Assembly: GCF_946886105.1 (NCBI RefSeq)
Contig: NZ_CAMPHV010000027.1
Span: 1-64,000 of the forward strand
Reading direction: 5' to 3'
From: an uncultured Pseudomonas sp.
GTDB taxonomy: Bacteria; Pseudomonadota; Gammaproteobacteria; Pseudomonadales; Pseudomonadaceae
Length of the DNA stretch: 64,000 nucleotides
Part shown: one piece after another, positions 38,303 through 46,374 of the stretch
How positions within the stretch are numbered: position 1 is the stretch's first letter
Layout: each line of letters begins with the position of its first letter
Position numbers and translations under genes: made by a program
Notes under the pieces: generated by a model
Seen by the model: only the letters and a program-made list of their open reading frames with translations
Databases searched by the model: none
Told to the model about the DNA's origin: nothing

Positions 38303-38992
38303 ATGGAACTACCCTGGGCGCATCACGATCGTCCCGTTGCCCGTATCGGCCGCGGGGATAGCTTCGACCTGCACTTCGCCTCCCCCGACAGCACACGCCG
38401 CGGCGCGCTGGAGCAGTTCATCCGCCAGCGCTTCGAGTTGCAGCACGGTGCGCGCATCCGTCACTTCATGCCCTGCCTGTTCGGCCTGGAAAACCAGGAC
38501 GGCGAGTTACTCGGCGCAATGGGCGTGCGCAGCGGCAGCAGCGGGCCGCTGTTTCTCGAGCGCTATCTGGACGAGCCGATCCAGACGGCCATCGCCGCAC
38601 GACTCGGCAACACGCCAGCGACTCGAGGCGAGCTGGTGGAAGTCGGCAACCTGGCCGCCGCCAGTCCCGGCGCCGCGCGCCTGTTGATCGTCGCCTTGAC
38701 CGATCTGCTGGTGGCGCTGGGCTTTCGCTGGGTTGCCTTCACCGGCACGCCGACGCTGCTCAACAGTTTCCAGCGCCTGGGCCTGACGCCCATCGCCCTG
38801 GGGCGGGCCGATCCGCAGCGCATGGGCGATGAGTTGGCCGACTGGGGCAGCTATTACAGCAACACCCCGATGGTGATGGCCGGCGACATCCTCAATGGCC
38901 ATCGGCACCTGCTGCAGCTGGGTGCTTACCCGCGCCTGGGCCATCAAGCCCTTTATGCCCAGGAGGACATGCCCCATGTGGTCTGCAACTGA
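38303..38992 (+). CDS. Thermostable-hemolysin family protein (PF12261-like, GNAT-related)
   Basis: 229 residues. Family features: SPDSTRRGALEQFIRQRFELQHGARIRHFMPCLFGLENQDGELLGAMGVR and RGELVEVGNLAAASPGAARLLIVALTDLLVALGFRWVAFTGT. The name comes from Vibrio delta-VPH, but the fold is related to GNAT/autoinducer-synthase acyltransferases, so an acyl-transfer role is quite possible. No signal peptide. First gene of a compact operon: its last 17 bp overlap the ligase start. The link to ligase, diiron-type oxidase and SDR suggests a biosynthetic role, not cytolysis (inference). Confidence 0.85.
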   Translation: MELPWAHHDRPVARIGRGDSFDLHFASPDSTRRGALEQFIRQRFELQHGARIRHFMPCLFGLENQDGELLGAMGVRSGSSGPLFLERYLDEPIQTAIAARLGNTPATRGELVEVGNLAAASPGAARLLIVALTDLLVALGFRWVAFTGTPTLLNSFQRLGLTPIALGRADPQRMGDELADWGSYYSNTPMVMAGDILNGHRHLLQLGAYPRLGHQALYAQEDMPHVVCN

Positions 38993-40436
38993 GGCCTTCT
39001 TCGCCCGCCTGGCCGAGTTCGGCCCGCGCACCGCGTTGATCGAGAGTGGCCACGAACTGAGCTACGACGAGCTGCTGGCCGCCGTGACCTTACGCAGCCG
39101 GCACCTCGACGCACTCGGTGTGCAGCGCATCGCCCTGACGCTGGATAACGGCATCGATTGGGTTCTGTGGGACCTCGCCGCGCTGCACGCCGGGCTGATC
39201 TGCGTCCCCGTGCCCGCCTTCTTCTCGCCGGATCAACAACGCCACGTGCTCGACGATGCCGGCGTCGACTGCCTGATCGGCAGCGCCGCACCCGGCTTCC
39301 ATTGCGCGGAAAAGGACATCCACCGGCGCCGGGTCGCGCAGCCCGCCACCTTGCATCCCGGCACCTGCAAGATCACCTACACCTCCGGCACCACCGGCCA
39401 GCCCAAGGGCGTCTGCCTGGATGCCGAGGTCCAGTTGCAGGTGGCGCGCAGCCTGGTCGAGGCCAGCGCCAGTTGCGCGGTCGAACGGCATCTATGCGTG
39501 CTGCCATTGGCGACCCTGCTGGAGAACATCGCCGGCATCTATGCGCCGCTGCTGGCCGGGGCCGCTATCGAACTGATGCCCATGAGCCGAGTCGGCCTGA
39601 GCGGCGCCAGTGGCTTCGACCTGGCGCGTTTCCTCCAGACACTGCACAGCGCCCAGCCGCATAGCCTGATCCTGCTACCGCAACTGCTGCTGGCGTTGCT
39701 CGGCGCCGCCGAGCGCGGCCTGCCGCTGCCCGCCTCGCTGCGCTTCGTCGCGGTCGGCGGTGGGCGCGTGGCGCCGCAATTACTGGAACGCGCCGAGGCG
39801 CTGCAGCTGCCGATCTTCGAAGGCTATGGCTTGTCCGAGTGCGCCTCGGTGGTGTGCCTCAACACCCCCGAACAGCGGCGTATCGGCAGCACCGGCAGAC
39901 CGCTCGGCCACTTGCGAGTGAAGCTGGCCGGCGACGGCGAAGTGCTGGTCAAGGGCGCGCGCATGCTCGGTTATCTCGGTGAGCCGGCGCCTGAAGGCGA
40001 GTGGCTGGGCACGGGCGATCTCGGTCATTTCGAGGACGGTTTCCTGGTGCTGCATGGGCGCAAAAAGCACCAGTTCATCACCGCCTACGGGCGCAACGTC
40101 AACCCGGAATGGGTGGAATCCGAGCTGGTGCAACAGCTGCCCATCGCCCAGGCCTGGCTGCACGGCGAAGCCATGCCGGCGAATGTCGCGGTGCTGGTGC
40201 CGCGCTTCGCCGACACCAGCGACCGGCAACTGGCCGAGGCGGTTGCCCAAGCCAACCTGGCGCTGCCCGACTACGCCCGTGTGCATCGCTGGTTGCGCGC
40301 CGAGCAGCCCTTCAGCAGCGCCAACCAATTGGCCACGAGCAATGGCCGCCTGCGCCGCGCCGCCCTTTATCAGCACTACCGCAACGCCATCGCACAGCTG
40401 ATGGCGGATCAATCCTGCCATGGAGTTAGCCCATGA
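38976..40436 (+). CDS. AMP-dependent acyl ligase with Arg at the A10 lysine position
   Basis: 486 residues from the ATG at 38976, preceded by AGGAGGACATGCCCC. Adenylation motifs: TYTSGTTGQPKG (134-145), GYGLSE, WLGTGDLG, and GRKKHQFITAYGRNVNPEWVE. At the C-terminal A10 motif, where most ligases have a GK catalytic Lys, it reads TSNGRLRR with Arg458. So adenylate formation may be slowed, changed, or done without that residue. Overlaps the hemolysin-family gene by 17 bp and the oxidase gene by 4 bp. Probable substrate a fatty or other carboxylic acid; not predicted further. Confidence 0.88.
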   Translation: MWSATEAFFARLAEFGPRTALIESGHELSYDELLAAVTLRSRHLDALGVQRIALTLDNGIDWVLWDLAALHAGLICVPVPAFFSPDQQRHVLDDAGVDCLIGSAAPGFHCAEKDIHRRRVAQPATLHPGTCKITYTSGTTGQPKGVCLDAEVQLQVARSLVEASASCAVERHLCVLPLATLLENIAGIYAPLLAGAAIELMPMSRVGLSGASGFDLARFLQTLHSAQPHSLILLPQLLLALLGAAERGLPLPASLRFVAVGGGRVAPQLLERAEALQLPIFEGYGLSECASVVCLNTPEQRRIGSTGRPLGHLRVKLAGDGEVLVKGARMLGYLGEPAPEGEWLGTGDLGHFEDGFLVLHGRKKHQFITAYGRNVNPEWVESELVQQLPIAQAWLHGEAMPANVAVLVPRFADTSDRQLAEAVAQANLALPDYARVHRWLRAEQPFSSANQLATSNGRLRRAALYQHYRNAIAQLMADQSCHGVSP

Positions 40437-41101
40437 GTTTCTATGATGCTCTGCTCGAACAAACCACCCATGAACGCGACTACCTGCTCAGCGCCCCGAT
40501 CATTCGAGGGGCGATGAACGGCAGGGTCAGCCTCGACAGTTACCTCGCCTTTCTCACCGAGGCCTACCACCACGTCAAACACACGGTGCCGCTGCTGATG
40601 GCCTGCGGCGCGCGCCTGCCCGAGCACCTGGAATGGTTGCGCGGCGCCATTGCCGAATATATCGACGAGGAGTACGGCCACCAGGAATGGATACTCAACG
40701 ATATCGCCGCTTGCGGTGGCGACCCCGAGGCGGTCCGCCGCGGCGCGCCCAAGCTGCCGACCGAGCTGATGGTCAGCTACGTCTATGACCGTATCGCCCG
40801 GAACAACCCGGTGAGTTTCTTCGGCATGGTCAATGTACTGGAAGGCACCAGCATCGCCCTGGCCACCCAGGCGGCCGGCGTGATCCAGGACAAATTGCAG
40901 TTGCCGAACCAGGCCTTCAGCTACCTAACCTCCCACGGCAGCCTCGATCTGGAACATATCGAACTGTTGAAGAAACTGATGAACCGTCTGGACAACGCCG
41001 ACGATCAAGCCGCCGTGGTACACACCGCCAAGGTGGTCTACCGGCTCTATGGCGATATGTTCCGCAGCCTGCCGCTGGCCGAGCAAGAGGAGCAGGCATG
41101 A
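40433..41101 (+). CDS. Heme-oxygenase-like diiron oxidase candidate (TenA/HDO fold)
   Basis: 222 residues. All-helical TenA/heme-oxygenase-like fold. Potential iron ligands, in order: Glu43 (FLTEAYHH), Glu80 and His83 (DEEYGHQEW), Glu137 (NVLEGTS), and His168, Asp172, His175 (SHGSLDLEH). The last triplet has the same H-x3-D-x2-H spacing as the diiron oxidase SznF, and Glu80/His83 resembles UndA. These enzymes oxidise or decarboxylate amino- or fatty-acid substrates using iron and O2. ATGA overlap with the ligase and with the SDR gene shows tight coupling. Reaction here unknown. Confidence 0.85.
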   Translation: MSFYDALLEQTTHERDYLLSAPIIRGAMNGRVSLDSYLAFLTEAYHHVKHTVPLLMACGARLPEHLEWLRGAIAEYIDEEYGHQEWILNDIAACGGDPEAVRRGAPKLPTELMVSYVYDRIARNNPVSFFGMVNVLEGTSIALATQAAGVIQDKLQLPNQAFSYLTSHGSLDLEHIELLKKLMNRLDNADDQAAVVHTAKVVYRLYGDMFRSLPLAEQEEQA

Positions 41102-41889
41102 AACTCTACGACTGTCGCGCCCTGATCACCGGCGCCAGCGGCGGTATAGGCCTGGAGCTGGTCGCGGCACTGGCCGCCGAAGGCGCGCACTTGCTGTTGG
41201 TCGGGCGCCAATTGGAAGCCCTGCAGAGCTTGGCGCAACGCTATCCGGGCAAGATCGAAGTGCTCCAGGCCGATATCCGCGACCGCGCCGGCCGCGAGGC
41301 CGTGGTGGCCGCGGCGAAACGTTTCGGCGCCTTGAATACCCTGATCAACGCCGCCGGCATCAACCATTTCAGCCTGCTCGAACAGCATGACGAAGCGGCG
41401 ATCGCCGAACTTATCGACCTCAATGTGACCGCCACCCTGCAGCTGACCCACCGCCTGCTACCGCTGTTGCGCCAGCAAAGCTCAGCGCTGGTGGTCAATC
41501 TCGGTTCGACGTTCGGCTCCATCGGCTATCCGGGCTTCAGTGCTTACTGCGCGAGCAAATTCGCCTTGCGCGGTTTCTCCGAAGCGCTGCGCCGGGAGCT
41601 CGCCGACACCCGGGTGAAAGTCCTCTATTTCGCCCCCCGCGCTACCCGCACCGGGATGAACGCCGCCAATGTGGTGGCGATGAACGACGAATTGCAGCAG
41701 GCCATGGACGCCCCCCGGCTGGTCGCCACGCAACTGCTGCAAGCCATCCGCCGCGAAGACGACGAACGCTACCTCGGCTGGCCGGAAAAATTCTTCGTGC
41801 GCCTCAACAGCCTGCTGCCGCGGTTGGTGGATCAGGCTTTGCGCAAACAACTGCCGATCATCCAGCGCTTCGCCCGCGCCAAACCCTAA
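41098..41889 (+). CDS. Short-chain dehydrogenase/reductase (SDR)
   Basis: 263 residues. TGASGGIG (11-18) binds NAD(P), NAAGI follows, and Ser137, Tyr150 and Lys154 (SAYCASKFALRGFSEALRREL) complete the active site. It reduces a carbonyl or oxidises an alcohol. Its start overlaps the HDO gene stop (ATGA), placing it fourth in the hemolysin-family/ligase/HDO/SDR operon. Substrate unknown; a product or intermediate of the neighbouring enzymes is the simplest idea. Confidence 0.93.
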   Translation: MKLYDCRALITGASGGIGLELVAALAAEGAHLLLVGRQLEALQSLAQRYPGKIEVLQADIRDRAGREAVVAAAKRFGALNTLINAAGINHFSLLEQHDEAAIAELIDLNVTATLQLTHRLLPLLRQQSSALVVNLGSTFGSIGYPGFSAYCASKFALRGFSEALRRELADTRVKVLYFAPRATRTGMNAANVVAMNDELQQAMDAPRLVATQLLQAIRREDDERYLGWPEKFFVRLNSLLPRLVDQALRKQLPIIQRFARAKP

Positions 41890-41901
41890 AGGATAACGAT
41901 C

Positions 41902-42558
41902 ATGCCCACGACCTTTCTGCGCCGCACCTGCTGCGCCCTCCTGTGCCTCGCCAGCCTGCCCGCCTTCGCCCTCAGCGAACAAAGCCAGCAGGCCCTGCAA
42001 GCCCTGCAAGCGCGCTGGGCGCAAATCAACTATCAACTGCCCGAAGCGCAGCGCGAAGCCGCCTTCGGCAAACTCAGCGAACAGGCCCAGCAGGCCCTGG
42101 ACAACGAACCCCAAGCACCTGAGCTGCTGATCTGGCGCGGCATCATCCTCAGCACCTACGCCGGCGCCAAAGGCGGTTTGGGCGCCCTGGGCCTGGCCAA
42201 GCAGGCCAAAGCCAGCCTGGAACAAGCCCTGGAACAAGATCCCCGGGCACTTTCCGGCTCGGCCTATACCAGCCTCGGCAGCCTCTACTATCAAGTGCCG
42301 GGCTGGCCCATCGGTTTTGGCGACGATGAAAAGGCCGAGGCCCAGCTCAAACGGGCTCTGAGCATCAACCCCGACGGCATCGACCCGAACTATTTCTATG
42401 GCGATTTCCTCTACCGCGCCAAACGCTACGAGGAAGCCAAGCTCGCCCTGGAAAAAGCCCTGCAAGCGCCGCCACGACCGAACCGTGCGTCGGCCGACCA
42501 GGGCCGCCGCGAGGAGATCGCCAAGCTACTGGGCCAGGTGAATGCGGCGCTGGACTAA
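41902..42558 (+). CDS. Exported TPR protein
   Basis: 218 residues. Signal peptide CCALLCLASLPAFALS. Mature part has TPR-like pairs: ALSGSAYTSLGSLYYQVPGWPIGFGDDEKAEAQLKRALSINPDG and IDPNYFYGDFLYRAKRYEEAKLALEKALQAP. Periplasmic by prediction. It follows the SDR by 12 bp with AAAGGA before the ATG, so it belongs to the operon. It may bind a partner protein in the periplasm; no catalytic motif is seen. Confidence 0.85.
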   Translation: MPTTFLRRTCCALLCLASLPAFALSEQSQQALQALQARWAQINYQLPEAQREAAFGKLSEQAQQALDNEPQAPELLIWRGIILSTYAGAKGGLGALGLAKQAKASLEQALEQDPRALSGSAYTSLGSLYYQVPGWPIGFGDDEKAEAQLKRALSINPDGIDPNYFYGDFLYRAKRYEEAKLALEKALQAPPRPNRASADQGRREEIAKLLGQVNAALD

Positions 42559-42602
42559 TGCCACGCGGGCGGGCTTGATAGGGGAAACGGGGAGACCTTG
42601 GT

Positions 42603-43262
42603 ATGCGCATTCTGTTGGTCGAGGACGATAAGGCGCTGGGCGAAGGCATTCGCACGGCGCTGAAACCCGAGGGCTATACCGTCGACTGGGTGCAGGACGG
42701 GCAAAGCGCGCTGCATGCCTTGAGCCATGAAAGTTTCGAGCTGGCAATCCTCGACCTCGGCCTGCCGCGCCTGGACGGCCTGCAGGTGCTCAAACAGCTG
42801 CGTGCCGCCGCCAACCCGGTACCCGTGCTGGTGCTCACCGCGCGCGATTCCACCGCCGACCGCATCGCCGGGCTGGACGCCGGCGCCGACGATTACCTGA
42901 TCAAACCCTTCGATGTCGCCGAACTCAAGGCGCGGCTGCGCGCCCTTCTGCGGCGCAGCTTCAACCGCCCGCAACCGACCCTGGAGTACCGCGGCATCAG
43001 CCTCGATCCGATCAGCCAGGCGGTGACCTTCCAGGGCCAGCCGGTCAATCTGCCGCGCAAGGAGTTCCTCCTGCTGCACGAGCTGATCGCCCAACCCGGC
43101 CGGGTGATGACCCGCGATAAACTCCAGCAAGCGCTGTACGGCTGGGACGAGGAAGTGGAAAGCAACGCCCTGGAGGTGCATGTGCATCACCTGCGCAAGA
43201 AATTCTTCGCCGAACTGATCCGCACCGTGCGCGGCGTCGGCTACCTGGTGGATAGAGTCTGA
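42603..43262 (+). CDS. OmpR/PhoB-family response regulator
   Basis: 219 residues. Receiver domain with acidic pocket EDD (7-9), phospho-acceptor Asp51 (AILDLGLPRLDGL), Lys in DYLIKPFD, and a C-terminal winged helix (NLPRKEFLLLHELIAQPGRVMTRDKLQQALYG ... LEVHVHHLRKKF). QseB/PmrA-like layout. It follows the biosynthetic genes by 44 bp and overlaps its kinase gene, so it probably senses a signal tied to that operon. Confidence 0.94.
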   Translation: MRILLVEDDKALGEGIRTALKPEGYTVDWVQDGQSALHALSHESFELAILDLGLPRLDGLQVLKQLRAAANPVPVLVLTARDSTADRIAGLDAGADDYLIKPFDVAELKARLRALLRRSFNRPQPTLEYRGISLDPISQAVTFQGQPVNLPRKEFLLLHELIAQPGRVMTRDKLQQALYGWDEEVESNALEVHVHHLRKKFFAELIRTVRGVGYLVDRV

Positions 43263-44731
43263 TGCCGTCGATTCGCGCCCGCACCCTGCTTCTGGTACTC
43301 GGCATGCTCAGCCTGTCGATGACCCTGATTTCCTATAAAAGCTATCGCGACGCCCAGCATGAGATCGAAGAACTGTTCGATGCCCAACTGGCGCAAACCG
43401 CCCGCCTGCTCGCCGGCATGGTCGGCCGCGACATGCCGACAACCGACCTCCAAGCACTGCAGGACGCCCTCGACCAGGTGCTGCTGGCGCGGCCGAGCCA
43501 GGACGATGAAATCCTGCTCGACGGCCACCCCTACGAGGGCAAATTGGCGTTTCAGGTACTCGATGAAAAGGGCGCGGTATTGCTGCGCTCAGCCAGCGCG
43601 CCGGCGGACTTGTTCCAGCAGATGGCGGCCGACTCCGCTCAAACACAGAGCGGCGAGGCCATACCCGCGCAACCGTTATCCGCGATTGCCGGGCAATTGC
43701 TCGGCTACCGCAGCCTGTCGCTGGCGGACTACCAGTGGCGGGTATTCCTGTTGCGCGACCCTCAGGACAACCACTGGATACTGGTCGGCGAGCGCGAGGA
43801 TGTGCGCGGCGAGCTGGTCGGTAAAATCGCCCGGCGCAGCCTGTTGCCCGATTTGATCGGCCTGCCCCTGCTCGCTTTGCTGGTATGGCTGGCGGTCGGC
43901 TGGGGCTTGCGTCCGCTGCAACGCATGGCCGATCTGATCAAAGCCCGCGCGCCGGACAACCTGACGCCGCTGGTGCTTTCGCCGATGCCGGCCGAGCTGG
44001 AACCCATGGGCGCCGCGCTCAACCGTCTGCTGATGCAGGTCAACCAACTGCTCGATCAGGAAAAGCGCTTTATCGCCGATGCCGCCCACGAGCTGCGCAC
44101 GCCGCTGGCGGTGCTGCGCATCCATGCCCAGAACGCCCTGGCGGCCAGCGACCCGTGCGACCGCGACGAGGCTTTGCGCCAGCTCGGTGGCGGCGTCGAA
44201 CGCACCACCCGGGTAGTCGCGCAATTGCTGACCCTGGCGCGCCTTGATCCCAACGGGGTGCAGCTGACGATGGTCGAATTCGACCTGCTCGGTTTTTTCC
44301 GTAACGAACTGGCCGAACTCACGCCCCTGGCCCTCGAACGCCAGCAGGAACTCAGTTTCGAGGCCGATGAAGCCGGCGACTACCGCTTGCACGGCGATGC
44401 GCCGAGTCTCGGCACCCTGTTGCAGAACCTGATCGGCAACGCCGTGCAGTACACCCCCGTCGGCGGACGCATCCAGGTGCAGCTGCAAGCCTGCCACGAC
44501 GAGCTGCTGCTACGCGTGCAGGACAGCGGCCCCGGCGTCGACGCGACGCTACGGGAAAAACTCTTCGAACGCTTCTACCGGCTGGAAGAGGGTCAGGGCG
44601 CAGGGCTGGGATTATCGATCGTGCTACGAATCGTGCAATTGCACCGGGGCACTATCACGCTAGACGAATCACCGCTGGGCGGGCTCGACGTGTGCGTGAG
44701 CCTGCCACGACATGGCGTCACCCCCGCTTAA
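43262..44731 (+). CDS. Sensor histidine kinase
   Basis: 489 residues. Two membrane helices (about 7-24 and 198-220) frame a periplasmic sensor of 170 residues; HAMP-like linker, H-box FIADAAHELRTPLAVLRIHAQ, N-box LIGNAVQYTPVGGRI, G1 VQDSGPGVD and G2 GAGLGLSIVLRIV follow. QseC/PmrB-like. TGATG overlap with the regulator gene. The final TAA (44729-44731) lies inside the TAACAGG end of the repeat that follows, so the repeat defines the stop codon. Confidence 0.94.
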   Translation: MPSIRARTLLLVLGMLSLSMTLISYKSYRDAQHEIEELFDAQLAQTARLLAGMVGRDMPTTDLQALQDALDQVLLARPSQDDEILLDGHPYEGKLAFQVLDEKGAVLLRSASAPADLFQQMAADSAQTQSGEAIPAQPLSAIAGQLLGYRSLSLADYQWRVFLLRDPQDNHWILVGEREDVRGELVGKIARRSLLPDLIGLPLLALLVWLAVGWGLRPLQRMADLIKARAPDNLTPLVLSPMPAELEPMGAALNRLLMQVNQLLDQEKRFIADAAHELRTPLAVLRIHAQNALAASDPCDRDEALRQLGGGVERTTRVVAQLLTLARLDPNGVQLTMVEFDLLGFFRNELAELTPLALERQQELSFEADEAGDYRLHGDAPSLGTLLQNLIGNAVQYTPVGGRIQVQLQACHDELLLRVQDSGPGVDATLREKLFERFYRLEEGQGAGLGLSIVLRIVQLHRGTITLDESPLGGLDVCVSLPRHGVTPA

Positions 44732-45230
44732 CAGGCTGTTGAAAAGCTACCTGCATGGGCGATCCTGCGTTTTTCAAGGCGATGTACCCGCTATGTGTTG
44801 CGGTGTGTGGGCCGGATAAGCATTGTCTGGGTACGGCAATTCGTAGGGTGGGTCGGGCCGCGCAGGTTAGTGGCGCGGAACGGGGATGGCGAAGCAACTG
44901 CAATATCTGTGCGCCACGTAACCCACCAAGCGGTCTTAGGCCTGGCCCCGCTGGTGGGTTACGGCGCAACTGATTTAGGCATCGACAGATAGCCCGTGGT
45001 CATGCGCCTAACCTGCGCGGCCCGACCCACCCTACAAAAGCCACTGCGTTTAAGACGGTCTGGATCCGTAGGGTGCGCCATGCGCACCAGTGATTCATCG
45101 CCTGCGGTGGTGCGCACGGCCTAGGCGGCCCCGCGTCACCCTACGCGTTGCCGGCTATGCGAGAAAGGCTCAGGCCTGAATCGCCCATGCAACACATTAT
45201 TGGGACAGCGCTTTTTTCAACGGCCTGTTA
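44729..45230. repeat. Composite palindromic element, copy D (about 500 bp)
   Basis: Bounded by TAACAGGCTGTTGAAAA at the left and the complement TTAACAGGCCGTTGAAAA at the right, the same ends as copies A-C, but 500 bp long. Inside are nested repeats: a 28-bp perfect inverted pair at 44843-44870 and 45008-45035 (GTAGGGTGGGTCGGG core), a GTAGGGTGCGC palindrome at 45068-45144, and a segment shared with the element at 53859. No credible gene. It separates the convergent kinase and PCuAC genes and supplies both stop codons. Confidence 0.85.
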
Positions 45231-45701
45231 ATGACGGAAATGCGCCGGCGCCTGCTTGGCCACAGTGACATCCAAAGCGATCGAATCGCCGTCGTCGAAG
45301 TGCAGGGTCACGGGGAATTGCTCGCCGACCTCCAGCGCCTGCTTGAGATCGATCAGCATCAGATGCGGGCCGCCGGGGGCGAATATCAGGTCGCTTTCCG
45401 GCGAGACCGCCATGCTCTCGACCGGCCTGGTGGTATCCGGGCTCAGATCGGCGACCGCCGCGTGCAATTCGATCTTATCGGCTACCGGTGACGACGCGCC
45501 CTGCAACACCCGCTCCTTATCGCCGCGGTTGTTGAGCACCAGAAAAACCATGCCGAACGGCGCGTCGGCGGTGACGGGAAATGCCCAACCCGCGCGGGCG
45601 GACAACCCGGTCGCCTCGCGTTCGTCGCCCGCCGAAGCGGCGAACGCGAGCGACGCGAGGAGAACCATCAGACACAGACTAAAGGCGCTCGGGCGAACCA
45701 T
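45228..45701 (-). CDS. PCuAC family copper chaperone (DUF461)
   Basis: 157 residues. Signal peptide MVLLASLAFAASA. The copper-binding pattern H..M..HxM is visible: ELHAAV, SMAVSPES and PHLMLIDL. PCuAC proteins carry Cu(I) in the periplasm, often to cytochrome oxidase. Its TAA stop is formed by the repeat end TTAACAGG. The other copper genes (oprC, DUF2946) are 2.3 kb away; in many Pseudomonas these are adjacent. Confidence 0.9.
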   Translation of the reverse strand: MVRPSAFSLCLMVLLASLAFAASAGDEREATGLSARAGWAFPVTADAPFGMVFLVLNNRGDKERVLQGASSPVADKIELHAAVADLSPDTTRPVESMAVSPESDLIFAPGGPHLMLIDLKQALEVGEQFPVTLHFDDGDSIALDVTVAKQAPAHFRH

Positions 45702-45796
45702 GGGGTTTCCTCCGTATCGAGGTGCTTACCGATTCGAACCGGAAGCCGGCTCGCAGGTTCAGCCTTTCGCCAGGGTCATCCAGAGCGATCTGTCGC

Positions 45797-46138
45797 TCAA
45801 TCGTCGCGGGTCAGCACTTCGAGCAGTTCCACCTCGAAGATCAGGTTGGAATTGGGCTTGATATAGGCGCCGAACTCGCTATTGCCATAGCCCAGGTGGG
45901 CGGGCACGTAGAGTTTGCGTTTACCGCCGACGCGCATGCCCATCATACCCAGGTCCCAGCCCTTGATCACCCGTCCGGTGCCGATCACGCACTGGAAGGG
46001 CTTACCGCGGTCGTAGGAGGAATCGAACTTGCTGCCGTCTTCCAGGTAGCCGTTGTATTGGGTGGTGATCAGGGCGCCCTTGACCACTTCCTTGCCGTCG
46101 CCCAGTTGGATGTCTTCGATTTTCAGTTCGCCGATCAT
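45797..46138 (-). CDS. FKBP-type peptidyl-prolyl isomerase
   Basis: 113 residues from the ATG at 46138. Single FKBP domain: KGALITTQYNGYLEDGSKFDSSYDRGKPFQCVIGTGRVIKGWDLGMMGMRVGGKRKLYVPAHLGYG and a final FEVELLEVL strand. Cytoplasmic by prediction (no signal peptide). It isomerises Xaa-Pro bonds. Ribosome-binding site is weak. Flanked upstream by repeat copy B. Confidence 0.94.
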   Translation of the reverse strand: MIGELKIEDIQLGDGKEVVKGALITTQYNGYLEDGSKFDSSYDRGKPFQCVIGTGRVIKGWDLGMMGMRVGGKRKLYVPAHLGYGNSEFGAYIKPNSNLIFEVELLEVLTRDD

Positions 46139-46199
46139 CTCGCGTTCTCTTATTGGCCAAGCCGTTCTTAATGGAGGTTTCAGCGCCAGCACGCAGCAC

Positions 46200-46345
46200 T
46201 AACAGGCCATTGAAAAACTACCTGCGTTGGCAATACGGCGTTAAAAACAGGCTCGGACTGCTCATTTACAACACGTAAACTCCGCGTCCTCGCCTGTTTT
46301 TGCCTTGTCTTGCCTGCCTCGCCTACGTTTTTCAACGGCCTGCTA
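46200..46345. repeat. MITE-like palindromic element, copy B
   Basis: 146 bp, from TAACAGGCCATTGAAAAAC to the complement of TAGCAGGCCGTTGAAAAACG. Interior blocks as in copies A and C. It lies between the FKBP start and the MarR gene's 3' end. No reading frame. Confidence 0.9.
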
Positions 46346-46374
46346 AAGGACAGACTGCGCGCCCGTGCGGCAAG

